A stretch of 20,914 bases of DNA. It comes from an uncultured Actinomycetes bacterium. Its GTDB lineage: Bacteria; Actinomycetota; Actinomycetes; Nanopelagicales; Nanopelagicaceae. The DNA lies in NCBI GenBank assembly GCA_903845465.1, contig CAIMXQ010000148.1, positions 1 to 20,914 of the forward strand. Reading direction: 5' to 3'. How positions within the stretch are numbered: the stretch's first letter is position 1; each line of letters begins with the position of its first letter. Of this stretch, positions 7,039-16,283 are shown piece by piece. The position numbers and the translations under genes were made by a program. The notes beneath the pieces were generated by a model that was not told the origin of the DNA, made no database searches, and saw only the letters and a list, made by a program, of their open reading frames with translations.

Positions 7039-9270
7039 TTATCCAAACAACTTCGCGAAGGTTTCGGTGTGGGCTTTTCGAAGTTCAACAAGTGAAATCT
7101 TTGCATCGTTAATAACGAGTGAATCCCCACCTGTAACACCGATCTTTGTCAGCACAATTTTCTGAGTTACAGCCTCTTGGGTAAGGGCCGCAGTCTGTGC
7201 AGGATCAATAGCAACGACTACGCGTCCTGGAGTCTCACTCAATAGCGCCATTCCAACGTTATCGAGTTGAATTGTTGCACCAGTGTTATGACGCAGCACC
7301 ATCTCAGTCAACGTTGCAGATAATCCGCCTTGGCTTAAATCGTGCGCCGCAGTAAAGATCTTCTTTGTGCGACCTGCAACTAATAAATCAATCAATCGCA
7401 TCTCGCGTTGCAGATTTGCTGTTGGTGCAACTCCTCCACGTTGATTGTGCATGTAAGCCCATTCACTTCCTGCAAGGTGATCTTCTGTCTCTCCAAGTAG
7501 ATATAGATCAAGGCCGGCGCGATCAAATGACATCGGTGTGCGAGTACGAACATCATCGATAACACCAAGTACACCAATAACTGGGGTAGGAAGGATTGCT
7601 ACCGCACCAGTCTGGTTATAGAACGAGACATTTCCACCAGTAACAGGTAGGCCCATTTCAAGACAACCATCTGCAAGGCCTCGTACTGATTCTGCAAATT
7701 GCCACATCACGCCAGTATCTTCGGGAGAACCAAAGTTAAGACAGTTAGTAACTGCAAGTGGCTTAGCGCCGGCTGTTGCAATATTGCGAGCAGCTTCAGC
7801 AAGTGCGAGCCTCGCACCTTCGTATGGGTTGAGATAAGACCAGTTGGCATTGGCATCAGTTGCGATTGCAACACCAAGATGTGTCTTCTCGTCAATGCGA
7901 ACCATTCCAGAATCATCTGGCTGTGCCTGAATCGAATTGCCCTGAACATAGCGATCATATTGATCGGTAACCCATGACTTATCTGCAAGGTTCGGAGTCG
8001 CAGCAAGTTTTAATACAGTTACTTTGATTTCATCTGCTGTCGCAGGAATTGGAACGTTGATTACTTGCTTTGCAACTTCATTGATATATGCAGGTTGCGC
8101 CATTGGACGGTTATAAACCGGGCCATCGTGTGCCACAGTGCGAGGCGGAACATCAACAATCAGTTCGCCGTTCCATGTGATTTCAAGATGGTTGCCATCG
8201 GTAACTTCACCGATAACGTTGACCGTGACATCCCACTTTGCGCAAATTTCAAGAAAGCGAGCAATCTTGCTTGGTTCGACAATTGCGCACATACGCTCTT
8301 GTGATTCGGACATCAGAATTTCTTCAGGAGATAGTGATGGATCGCGTACAGGAACTTTCTCTAGCTGAACTTTCATGCCACCTGAACCACCGGATGCAAG
8401 TTCGGATGTTGCACAAGAAAGTCCGGCGCCACCCAGATCCTGAATGCCAACAACAAGATCTTCAGCGAAGATTTCGAGAGAACATTCAATTAAAACCTTT
8501 TCCACAAAGGGATCGCCAACTTGAACTGCAGGGCGTTTTGCAGGTCCCTTTGATTCAAATGTTTCAGATGCAAGAACTGAAACACCACCAATTCCATCGC
8601 CGCCAGTTTTAGCGCCATACAAAACAACAAGGTTTCCAGCGCCGGCAGCCTTTGCAAGCTTGATATCGCTATGTTTCATAACGCCAACACAGAGCGCATT
8701 TACGAGTGGATTTCCTAAATACGTCTCATCAAAGACAACTTCGCCGCCGATATTGGGTAAACCGAGACAGTTTCCATATCCACCAACGCCTGCAACGATG
8801 CCAGGTAATACTCGACGAGTATCTGGTGCATCTGCTGGACCAAATCGAAGCGGATCCATGACTGCAATGGGACGTGCACCCATAGTCAAAATATCGCGAA
8901 CGATTCCGCCAACCCCAGTTGCCGCGCCTTGATATGGCTCGATAAATGATGGGTGGTTATGAGATTCAATTTTAAAAGTTACAGCGTATCCCTGACCAAC
9001 ATCGACAACACCTGCGTTTTCGCCGATTCCAACAAGGAGAGCATCAGTCTTAACGGCTTTGTCACCGAATTGCTTTAGGTGAACCTTGGAAGATTTATAT
9101 GAACAGTGTTCTGACCACATGACCGAGTACATCGCGAGCTCAGATGAAGTTGGACGGCGTCCAAGAATCTCCTTGATGCGTGCATACTCATCGGGCTTCA
9201 AGCCAAGTTCTGCAAATGGTTGTGATGCATCTGGATTTGCTTTCGCTGTTGCAACGGTGTCTAGTGACAT
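7039..9270 (-). CDS. purL: Phosphoribosylformylglycinamidine synthase subunit PurL
   Basis: This is the small (743 aa) PurL that works in a complex with PurS and PurQ and converts FGAR to FGAM with ATP and ammonia. Visible signatures are MWSEHCSYKSS with the active-site His55, KIESHNHPSFIEPYQGAATG (nucleotide and Mg binding), and GPADAPDTRRVLPGIVAGVG. The second half repeats the PurM-like fold (GGNVSFYNQ, HDLSQGGL). The A of its ATG is the last base of the purQ stop (TAATG). A GGAGG ribosome-binding site lies inside the end of purQ. Confidence 0.98.
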   Translation of the reverse strand: MSLDTVATAKANPDASQPFAELGLKPDEYARIKEILGRRPTSSELAMYSVMWSEHCSYKSSKVHLKQFGDKAVKTDALLVGIGENAGVVDVGQGYAVTFKIESHNHPSFIEPYQGAATGVGGIVRDILTMGARPIAVMDPLRFGPADAPDTRRVLPGIVAGVGGYGNCLGLPNIGGEVVFDETYLGNPLVNALCVGVMKHSDIKLAKAAGAGNLVVLYGAKTGGDGIGGVSVLASETFESKGPAKRPAVQVGDPFVEKVLIECSLEIFAEDLVVGIQDLGGAGLSCATSELASGGSGGMKVQLEKVPVRDPSLSPEEILMSESQERMCAIVEPSKIARFLEICAKWDVTVNVIGEVTDGNHLEITWNGELIVDVPPRTVAHDGPVYNRPMAQPAYINEVAKQVINVPIPATADEIKVTVLKLAATPNLADKSWVTDQYDRYVQGNSIQAQPDDSGMVRIDEKTHLGVAIATDANANWSYLNPYEGARLALAEAARNIATAGAKPLAVTNCLNFGSPEDTGVMWQFAESVRGLADGCLEMGLPVTGGNVSFYNQTGAVAILPTPVIGVLGVIDDVRTRTPMSFDRAGLDLYLLGETEDHLAGSEWAYMHNQRGGVAPTANLQREMRLIDLLVAGRTKKIFTAAHDLSQGGLSATLTEMVLRHNTGATIQLDNVGMALLSETPGRVVVAIDPAQTAALTQEAVTQKIVLTKIGVTGGDSLVINDAKISLVELRKAHTETFAKLFG

Positions 9271-9950
9271 TACTTCACACCTCCAGAAATAAAGCTTTTC
9301 AAAACTGATGTAAAGAAACCAAGGCCATCGGCAGATGGACCTGTCAGAGAATCTATTGCATGTTCAGGGTGTGGCATTAAACCAACAATATTTCCGCGTT
9401 CATTGGTAACTCCGGCAATCAAATTACGTGAACCATTGGGATTTTCACCAACGTAACGAGCAATGATGCGTCCTTCTCCCTCTAACATCGCAAGGGTCTC
9501 GTCATCGCACATATATGCGCCCTCACCGTTCTTAAGTGGAATCACAATCTCTTGACCTTGCGAAAATGAGGATGTCCACGCTGTATTTACATTTTCAATA
9601 CATATTGTCTGGTCGCGACAAAGAAAGTGAAGTTCGTGATTGCGTGTGAGTGCACCTGGAATGAGGTGAGCCTCGGCAAGTACCTGAAAGCCGTTACAGA
9701 TACCTAGTAGCGGCATTCCACTTTGAGCTGCCTTAATGATGGGCTCCATTACTGGAGAAAAACGTGAGATTGCACCGCAACGAAGATAATCACCATAAGA
9801 GAAGCCACCAGGAAGTATGACTGCATCGACACCGTGAAGATCTGCATCGTTATGCCAAAGAGCAACTGCCTCGCCACCAGCATGGCGAACAGCGCGGGCA
9901 GCATCTCGATCATCGAGAGTGCCTGGAAAAGTTACAACACCAATCTTCAT
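9270..9950 (-). CDS. purQ: Phosphoribosylformylglycinamidine synthase, glutaminase subunit PurQ
   Basis: This 226-residue class I glutamine amidotransferase supplies ammonia to PurL. The nucleophile Cys85 is in GICNGFQVLAE and the other triad residues lie in MPHPEHA (H194, E196). PGGFSYGDYLRCGA (47-60) is the oxyanion region typical of PurQ. It lies 5 bases after purS, with a GGAGAAG ribosome-binding site in the purS end, and overlaps purL by one base. Confidence 0.98.
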   Translation of the reverse strand: MKIGVVTFPGTLDDRDAARAVRHAGGEAVALWHNDADLHGVDAVILPGGFSYGDYLRCGAISRFSPVMEPIIKAAQSGMPLLGICNGFQVLAEAHLIPGALTRNHELHFLCRDQTICIENVNTAWTSSFSQGQEIVIPLKNGEGAYMCDDETLAMLEGEGRIIARYVGENPNGSRNLIAGVTNERGNIVGLMPHPEHAIDSLTGPSADGLGFFTSVLKSFISGGVK

Positions 9951-9955
9951 ATCTA

Positions 9956-10201
9956 TTACTTCTCCACTCGAACTGTGAAGTTTTCAATGACAGGGTTAGA
10001 GAGAAGTTTCTCAGCAGCAACTTCTACCTCGGCAAGTTGCGCCGCCGTTGGTTCGCCATCGACTTCAATTTCAAATCGCTTTCCTTGGCGCACATCTTTT
10101 GCAAAGGTAAATCCAAGGCGAGGTAACGCTGCCGCAACAGCCTTTCCTTGTGGGTCGAGAATTTCTGGCTTTAACATCACATCAACCACGATCTTTGCCA
10201 T
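9956..10201 (-). CDS. purS: Phosphoribosylformylglycinamidine synthase subunit PurS
   Basis: PurS is the 81-residue bridging subunit of the PurSQL complex. MAKIVVDVMLKPEILDPQGK is the typical start, followed by VRQGKRFEIEVDGE and NPVIENFTVRVEK at the end. It is the usual full length. A GGGAG ribosome-binding site lies about seven bases before the ATG. Its presence explains why PurL here is the short form and PurQ is separate. Confidence 0.97.
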   Translation of the reverse strand: MAKIVVDVMLKPEILDPQGKAVAAALPRLGFTFAKDVRQGKRFEIEVDGEPTAAQLAEVEVAAEKLLSNPVIENFTVRVEK

Positions 10202-10221
10202 TTACTGCTCCCTGTTTTCTA

Positions 10222-11103
10222 TTAGAACTTGCTGCCGGTAATTCGTTCAAAAGCTTGCTCATATCGCGCCGCAGTCTTTTCGACTATTTCTGCAGGCAAT
10301 TCTGGAGGAGTGGATTCTCTATCCCATCCACTTGTTGTCAGCCAATCGCGGACAAATTGTTTATCAAATGATGGTTGTGATTTTCCTGGCGCCCATCCAT
10401 CTGCCTCCCAGAATCGCGAAGAATCGGGAGTCAACGCTTCATCACCCAAAGTAATTTCGCCGGCCATATTGACACCGAATTCAAATTTTGTATCAGCAAG
10501 AATGATTCCGCGACTTGATGAGAAATCAGCTGCTGTGTCATACAACCGGATTGTTAAGTCGCGAAGCTCGGCAGCTTGCTCTGCACCAACAATATTTGCA
10601 GCACTGTCGAAATCGATATTGATATCGTGATCGCCAATCTCAGCTTTTGTTGCGGGTGTGAAGATGCTGGCTGGTAGCTGCGAACCATCTAATAACCCTG
10701 GTGGGAGTGTGTTTCCGCAAACTGCTTGGCTGGTTTTGTATTCAACAAGTCCGCTACCGGTGAGATATCCGCGCGCAACACATTCGATCGCAAACATATC
10801 GAGTGGCTGAACAATCACTGCACGATCTGCAACTGATGCAGGAACATCATCGCTAATGATGTGATTAGGGACGATATCGGCAAGGAGCTCGAACCAGAAG
10901 AGAGAAAGTTGAGTAAGGATTGCACCCTTATTGGGAATCGTTGTTGGTAAGACCCAGTCAAAGGCAGAGATGCGATCGGATGCAACTAAGAGAATTTCAC
11001 CAGAATCGTTTGTGTAGAGATCGCGCACTTTTCCTGTGCGTAGATGTTTCCAACCACCGATGGCTGGAGCTGGCGGTGCGCCAGCTGCGCCGAAGCCGCT
11101 CAC
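10222..11103 (-). CDS. purC: SAICAR synthase
   Basis: PurC joins CAIR and aspartate using ATP. Motifs are HLRTGKVRDLY (20-30, glycine-rich ATP site), ASDRISAFDWVLPT, VARGYLTGSGLVEY and ILADTKFEFG. At 293 aa it is the longer PurC type common in Actinobacteria, with a short Ala/Pro-rich N-terminal lead. The start is a GTG with only a weak ribosome-binding site, 13 bases after purB; no better in-frame start precedes the first conserved motif. Confidence 0.97.
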   Translation of the reverse strand: MSGFGAAGAPPAPAIGGWKHLRTGKVRDLYTNDSGEILLVASDRISAFDWVLPTTIPNKGAILTQLSLFWFELLADIVPNHIISDDVPASVADRAVIVQPLDMFAIECVARGYLTGSGLVEYKTSQAVCGNTLPPGLLDGSQLPASIFTPATKAEIGDHDINIDFDSAANIVGAEQAAELRDLTIRLYDTAADFSSSRGIILADTKFEFGVNMAGEITLGDEALTPDSSRFWEADGWAPGKSQPSFDKQFVRDWLTTSGWDRESTPPELPAEIVEKTAARYEQAFERITGSKF

Positions 11104-11116
11104 CGTATATCCAGAC

Positions 11117-12538
11117 TCAACGAATGGCTAGAGGTTTGTACTGCGCTGCGGCAGGGTGCGCGGATGTAATCGCGTCGATGCGATGTACAACTCGTGCTAC
11201 TTGTTGGCGAGCATCGCCAGTAAATTCAAGTGGGTTACCAATCAGTGCATCAAGTTCTGCACGCTTAAATGGAATACGAGCATCACCTGCAATTGCATCA
11301 AGGAAATTATTTGCTTTTCCTTCGCGCATTCCGAGTGCTGCAGCAACTGCATGCTCCTTGATTGCCTCATGTGCAACTTCGCGACCAACTCCAGCTTTCA
11401 CTGATGCCATTAAAATCTTTGTCGTTGCAAGGAATGGTAGGTAACGTTCGAGCTCTGCTGAGATAACTGCAGGAAATGCTCCGAATTCGTTGAGCACTGT
11501 CAGCATTGTTTCTAGCAATCCATCCATCGCATAGAAAGCATCAGGAAGTGCAACGCGGCGAACGACGCTGCATGAAACATCGCCTTCATTCCACTGGTTT
11601 CCAGCGAGTTCAGAGACCATCGATGCATAGCCGCGCAAAATAACCGTGAGGCCATTTACTCGTTCGCATGAACGTGTATTCATCTTGTGTGGCATTGCAG
11701 ATGATCCAACTTGGCCAGCCTTAAATCCTTCAGTGACAAGTTCTGCACCTGCCATGAGGCGAATAGATGTTGCTAGCGAAGATGGTGATGCTGCAAGTTG
11801 AACAAGTGTTGACAGGACTTCGTAATCGAGAGAACGTGGATAGACCTGGCCAGTTGAATCGAGAACGCGATCAAATCCGAGCTCTTTTGCAATCGCTGTT
11901 TCGAGTGATTGATGCGCATCAGTTGATCCAAGCAAATCAATGGAATCTTGCGCAGTTCCAACAGGACCTTTGATTCCACGCATTGGATAGCGACTTTGAA
12001 GAGATGCGAGGCGCTCGTATGCATAGAGAAGTTCTTCAGCAGCGGAGGCAAAACGCTTTCCCAGTGTGGTGATCTGTGCTGGCACATTATGTGAACGACC
12101 AGCTATTGGTTGATCTGAATACTGAGCGGCTTTTGCTCCAAGGGCAGCAAGAAGTGCAACTGTCTTGTTGTGAACAATCGCAAGGCCGTCGCGAACTTGA
12201 AGTGCTTCAATGTTTTCTGTCAGATCGCGGCTTGTCATTCCTGCATGAATTGCTTCGTGTCCTGCAAGTGCGTTGAACTCTTCGATACGTGCTTTGACAT
12301 CGTGGCGCGTAATTTTTTCGCGCGCATCGATGGAAGCTAGATCAACTTTAGCGACTACCTTTTCATAATCAGCAATGACCGAATCTGAAATTGGATGTCC
12401 GAGCTTTGATTGCGCACGCATGACAGCAATCCAAAGCGTACGTTCAGCGATAATTTTCTGCTCTGGCGCAAAGACCTGGCGCATCTCTTTCGATGCATAA
12501 CGATCAGCTAATACGCTCACTGGTGCATTCTCCCCCAT
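11117..12538 (-). CDS. purB: Adenylosuccinate lyase
   Basis: PurB releases fumarate from SAICAR and from adenylosuccinate, so it serves both IMP and AMP synthesis. The protein is 473 aa in the fumarase/aspartase superfamily. Motifs are HAGMTSRDLTEN (98-109), GRSHNVPAQ (147-155, catalytic His150) and the mobile serine loop GSSAMPHKMN (278-287). GRSHNVPAQ is the actinobacterial form of the usual GRTHGQPA. The ATG directly follows the purD stop with no intervening base (TAAATG). Confidence 0.97.
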   Translation of the reverse strand: MGENAPVSVLADRYASKEMRQVFAPEQKIIAERTLWIAVMRAQSKLGHPISDSVIADYEKVVAKVDLASIDAREKITRHDVKARIEEFNALAGHEAIHAGMTSRDLTENIEALQVRDGLAIVHNKTVALLAALGAKAAQYSDQPIAGRSHNVPAQITTLGKRFASAAEELLYAYERLASLQSRYPMRGIKGPVGTAQDSIDLLGSTDAHQSLETAIAKELGFDRVLDSTGQVYPRSLDYEVLSTLVQLAASPSSLATSIRLMAGAELVTEGFKAGQVGSSAMPHKMNTRSCERVNGLTVILRGYASMVSELAGNQWNEGDVSCSVVRRVALPDAFYAMDGLLETMLTVLNEFGAFPAVISAELERYLPFLATTKILMASVKAGVGREVAHEAIKEHAVAAALGMREGKANNFLDAIAGDARIPFKRAELDALIGNPLEFTGDARQQVARVVHRIDAITSAHPAAAQYKPLAIR

Positions 12539-13783
12539 TTAATTGCCCTTCTCAGCGACCGACGCATTGAGCGCGATATCAGATCGGTAGAAGGAACCTT
12601 CCAGTTCAATCTGTGAGATAGCGCGATAAGCGCGGTCACGGGCTTCGGTCAGATCCGCTCCTAAGCCAGTCACGGTTAAGACGCGTCCACCCGTTGAAAG
12701 AAGTGCGCCACCATTTTTTGTAGTCCCTGCGTGAAAAATTTGAGAATTTTCAATTACCGGAATTGATGAGATAGCAGCGCCAGTCTTTGGAGAGTCCGGA
12801 TAACCCTGTGATGCAAGAACTACAGTCACTGCGCTTTCATCACGCCATTGCAGGACTGCATCATCCAAATTATCTGTCGCAGCGTTATAGAGAAGTGTCG
12901 CAAGTGGAGTCATTAATAGTGGAATCAACACTTGAGTTTCGGGATCACCGAATCGAGCGTTAAATTCAATAACGCGAATTCCTTCATTGGTCAGAGCTAA
13001 ACCTGCATAGAGCAAACCGACAAATGGAGTTCCGCGGGCAGCCATTTCAGCAATGACCGGTGCCAAGACTTTCTCATATGTCTCTTCGACGATGTCATCG
13101 GGCGCCCACAAAAGTGGTGAATAGGCACCCATTCCGCCAGTGTTAGGACCTTCATCGCCATCAAATGCTCGTTTGAAATCTTGCGCTGGTTGCATCGCCA
13201 AAATATTGCGACCATCAGAGATACCAAAGAGTGAAATTTCGGGACCTGCCAGGAATTCCTCAATGACAACACGTGAACATGCCCGTGCATGATCGAGCGC
13301 CACTTGGCGATCGTTGGTCACTACGACGCCCTTACCAGCAGCAAGGCCATCATCTTTTACAACATAGGGTGCACCGAATGCATCAAGTGCTTTCTCGATT
13401 TCAGATTGTTCTGTACATGTAAAGCTACGTGCGGTGGGAACGCCGGCATCGCGCATGACACCTTTCGCAAAATCTTTCGAACCCTCAAGTTGCGCAGCTG
13501 CCTTCGATGGTCCGAAGACTGCAAAACCTGCACTGCGTAATACATCTGCAGCGCCATTTACTAAAGGCACTTCAGGGCCAATAACGACAAGGTCAACAGA
13601 TAACTTCTGTGCGAGTTCGCAGATTGCATTGTTGTCTGTGATTGCAACTGGATGAATGGTTGCAACAGTTGCAATGCCAGGATTGCCGGGCGCTGCATGA
13701 AGTTCAGTACAACTTTTATCTGCCTTGAGTCCTAGTGCGAGTGCGTGTTCGCGACCACCGCTTCCGACTAGGAGGATTTTCAT
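12539..13783 (-). CDS. purD: Phosphoribosylamine-glycine ligase (GAR synthetase)
   Basis: PurD carries out the second step of the pathway, adding glycine to phosphoribosylamine with ATP. The 414-residue ATP-grasp protein starts with MKILLVGSGGREHALAL. It carries GPEVPLVNG, the ATP-grasp block YVVKDDGLAAGKGVVV, GPNTGGMGAYSP and the metal-binding FNARFGDPETQ. It starts 3 bases after purA, with an AGGAGGAT ribosome-binding site inside that gap region. Confidence 0.98.
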   Translation of the reverse strand: MKILLVGSGGREHALALGLKADKSCTELHAAPGNPGIATVATIHPVAITDNNAICELAQKLSVDLVVIGPEVPLVNGAADVLRSAGFAVFGPSKAAAQLEGSKDFAKGVMRDAGVPTARSFTCTEQSEIEKALDAFGAPYVVKDDGLAAGKGVVVTNDRQVALDHARACSRVVIEEFLAGPEISLFGISDGRNILAMQPAQDFKRAFDGDEGPNTGGMGAYSPLLWAPDDIVEETYEKVLAPVIAEMAARGTPFVGLLYAGLALTNEGIRVIEFNARFGDPETQVLIPLLMTPLATLLYNAATDNLDDAVLQWRDESAVTVVLASQGYPDSPKTGAAISSIPVIENSQIFHAGTTKNGGALLSTGGRVLTVTGLGADLTEARDRAYRAISQIELEGSFYRSDIALNASVAEKGN

Positions 13784-13786
13784 GGC

Positions 13787-15070
13787 TTAGATGAAATCCT
13801 TGACAACAATTGTCTGGGTGCGCCCGGGCCCTACGCCGATGGCGCTCATTGGTGCACCGGAAATTTTTTCGAGGAAGGAGATGTAATCCTGTGCATTCTT
13901 GGGAAGATCGCTGAGCTTCTTTGCACCCGAGATATCTTCTTTCCAGCCAGGAAGATATTCGTAAATTGGCTTTGCATGGTGGAAATCAGATTGTGATGCA
14001 GGAAGTTCTTCAACGCGCTTTCCATCAATTTCATATGCAACACAAACTGGAATTTGCTCCCAGCCTGTAAGAACGTCGAGCTTAGTGAGGAAGAAATCTG
14101 TCAGCCCATTTACTCGCACTGCATAACGTGCGATAGGTGCGTCGTACCAACCGCAACGACGTGCGCGACCTGTTGTGACACCGACTTCGCCACCAATGGT
14201 GCGAAGTTTTTCGCCATCTTCATCAAAGAGTTCTGTTGGAAATGGTCCAGAGCCAACGCGAGTTGTGTAAGCCTTGACGATTCCGATGACGCGATCAATC
14301 TTTGTTGGTCCGATTCCAGAACCTGTGCATGCCCCACCTGCAGTTGGGTTTGATGATGTAACGAATGGATAAGTGCCGTGATCAACATCGAGAAGAGTTC
14401 CTTGCGAACCTTCAAGAAGTACACGCTTTCCAGCCTTCAAAGCGTTGTCGAGCAATAACACTGTATCTGCTACATATGGTCGCAAGATTTCTGCATAGCC
14501 AAGATATTCAGCAAGAACATCTTCGACTTCAATATCTTTGCGGTTAAAGACCTTGATAAGTACTTGGTTCTTATCGCGAAGCGCCCCTTCAATCTTCTGA
14601 CGCAAGATTGATGGATCAAAGAGATCTTGAACGCGAATACCGATGCGATTGATCTTGTCTGCATATGCAGGTCCAATTCCTCGACCGGTTGTTCCAATCT
14701 TTGATTTGCCTAAGAATCGCTCAGAAACTTTATCGATGGTGCGGTGATACGGAGTAATCAAATGCGCATTCGTTGAAATCACTAACTTGCTGCAATCGAT
14801 TCCGCGCTCTGTAAGTCCCTTAATTTCTTCAAGTAATACGCCCGGGTCAATAACGACACCGTTTGCGATTACTGGAATAACGTTAGGAGAGAGAATTCCA
14901 GATGGAAGTAAGTGGAGTGCATATTTCTGATCACCAATAACAACTGTGTGTCCTGCGTTATTGCCACCTTGATAACGAACTACATAATCAACGCGATCGC
15001 CCAACAAATCGGTAGCTTTACCTTTGCCTTCGTCGCCCCACTGAGCTCCCAGCAGTACTAATGCAGGCAT
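13787..15070 (-). CDS. purA: Adenylosuccinate synthetase
   Basis: PurA commits IMP to AMP, using GTP and aspartate. The protein is 427 aa. The GTP/IMP loop GAQWGDEGKGK (8-18) has catalytic Asp13, and His41 lies in GGNNAGHTV. GTTGRGIGPAY (126-136), LLEGSQGTLLDVDHGTYP and TRVGSGPFPTE are all intact. A GGGAGAGG ribosome-binding site precedes the ATG. The 32-base gap to fba contains AT-rich TTAATTAA but no clear terminator, so read-through from fba is possible. Confidence 0.98.
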   Translation of the reverse strand: MPALVLLGAQWGDEGKGKATDLLGDRVDYVVRYQGGNNAGHTVVIGDQKYALHLLPSGILSPNVIPVIANGVVIDPGVLLEEIKGLTERGIDCSKLVISTNAHLITPYHRTIDKVSERFLGKSKIGTTGRGIGPAYADKINRIGIRVQDLFDPSILRQKIEGALRDKNQVLIKVFNRKDIEVEDVLAEYLGYAEILRPYVADTVLLLDNALKAGKRVLLEGSQGTLLDVDHGTYPFVTSSNPTAGGACTGSGIGPTKIDRVIGIVKAYTTRVGSGPFPTELFDEDGEKLRTIGGEVGVTTGRARRCGWYDAPIARYAVRVNGLTDFFLTKLDVLTGWEQIPVCVAYEIDGKRVEELPASQSDFHHAKPIYEYLPGWKEDISGAKKLSDLPKNAQDYISFLEKISGAPMSAIGVGPGRTQTIVVKDFI

Positions 15071-15102
15071 GGATAGAGCCTCTCCCAGTCGTAGTTAATT
15101 AA

Positions 15103-16137
15103 TTACTTGAGAAGTGATGTACCGGTTGAACGAAGATCCTCGCAAGCAACGCCAACACGTGCAGCGATTCCTGCTTCAGCAGCCTTACCCCACGCACGTG
15201 GATCGTAAGCCTTCTTATTTCCGACTTCGCCATCAATCTTAAGAACGCCGTCATAGTTTTTCATGATGTGATCAACAACAGGACGTGTAAATGCATATTG
15301 AGTATCTGTATCGATATTCATCTTGATAACGCCGTAATCAAGTGATTCGCGGATTTCAGAGAGAAGTGAGCCTGATCCACCGTGGAATACGAGATCCATT
15401 GGCTTGCTTCCTGCTGGAAGTCCAAGCTTCTTTGCAACTGCTTCTTGGAGAGTTGCAAGAATCTTTGGCTGAAGAACAACGTTTCCTGGCTTGTAAACGC
15501 CGTGTACGTTTCCAAATGTTGCCGCCACCATGTAGCGAGCATTTGCATCGGTGCCGAGTGTTTCAATTGTAAGAAGTGCATCTTCTGGAGTTGAGTACAG
15601 CTTTGCATCGTGCTTTGCCTCGACGCCATCTTCTTCCCCACCGACAACGCCGATTTCGATTTCAAGAACTGTGCGAGCTGCAACTGATTTATCAAGAAGT
15701 TCGCGAGCAACCTTCATATTCTCTGGCATATCAACAGCTGATCCATCCCACATATGTGAGTTGAACAATGGATGCTTGCCTTCCTTAACGCGCTGAGCGC
15801 CGATTTCAAGAAGTGGACGCATAAAACCGTCGAGCTTCTCCTTTGGGCAGTGATCAGTATGAATTCCAATATTGACGTTGTAATTCTTTGCAACAACGTG
15901 TGCAAACTCTGCGAGCGCAACTGCGCCATCGACCATCTGCTTTACAGTCGAACCTGATGCGTATTCAGCCCCACCCCAAGAAAATTGAATAATTCCATCT
16001 GATTCTGCCTCTGCGAATCCACGAATTGCACCAATGATGGTCTGTGATGATGAAACGTTGATTGCTGGGTATGCAAATGCTCCGGCCTTAGCTCGGTCCA
16101 ACATTGCTGCATACACTTCAGGGGTTGCTATAGGCAT
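15103..16137 (-). CDS. fbaA: Class II fructose-bisphosphate aldolase
   Basis: This zinc-dependent aldolase cleaves fructose-1,6-bisphosphate in glycolysis and condenses it in gluconeogenesis. The protein is 344 aa. GIHTDHCPKEKLD carries the catalytic Asp95 and Zn ligand His96; FGNVHGVY supplies another Zn histidine; VFHGGSGS and KMNIDTDTQYA form the phosphate and substrate sites. The start is supported by a GGGAG ribosome-binding site about 8 bases upstream. The leader (16138-16283) includes a strong inverted repeat. Confidence 0.97.
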   Translation of the reverse strand: MPIATPEVYAAMLDRAKAGAFAYPAINVSSSQTIIGAIRGFAEAESDGIIQFSWGGAEYASGSTVKQMVDGAVALAEFAHVVAKNYNVNIGIHTDHCPKEKLDGFMRPLLEIGAQRVKEGKHPLFNSHMWDGSAVDMPENMKVARELLDKSVAARTVLEIEIGVVGGEEDGVEAKHDAKLYSTPEDALLTIETLGTDANARYMVAATFGNVHGVYKPGNVVLQPKILATLQEAVAKKLGLPAGSKPMDLVFHGGSGSLLSEIRESLDYGVIKMNIDTDTQYAFTRPVVDHIMKNYDGVLKIDGEVGNKKAYDPRAWGKAAEAGIAARVGVACEDLRSTGTSLLK

Positions 16138-16228
16138 CTGATGCTCCCAATTGTCTAGAACTGTGTGTAAACGCTCTGACGCACCATTGGGTCTTGAGTG
16201 AGGCTTACGCCTAATCCAACCACCTACC

Positions 16229-16264
16229 CTCGCGTATGAAAAATCGGCGCACTGAATACGCGAG
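16229..16264. repeat. 9-bp perfect inverted repeat in the fba leader region
   Basis: CTCGCGTAT (16229-16237) and ATACGCGAG (16256-16264) are exact reverse complements around an 18-base loop. The repeat lies 20 bases past the stop of the small hydrophobic ORF and about 92 bases upstream of the fba start. Neither strand has a U-tract after it, so a classical terminator is unlikely. It may be an mRNA structure in the fba leader or a protein-binding site. Confidence 0.55.
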
Positions 16265-16283
16265 AGGTAAGGGGTATGGAGCC

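Noticed and set aside
10920..11444. Long + strand open frame (174 codons) antisense to purB/purC
   Set aside because: It straddles two well-supported genes on the other strand, its translation is low-complexity (Ser/Arg/Ala rich) and there is no ribosome-binding site or family motif. The same reasoning removes the other antisense frames over the pur genes.
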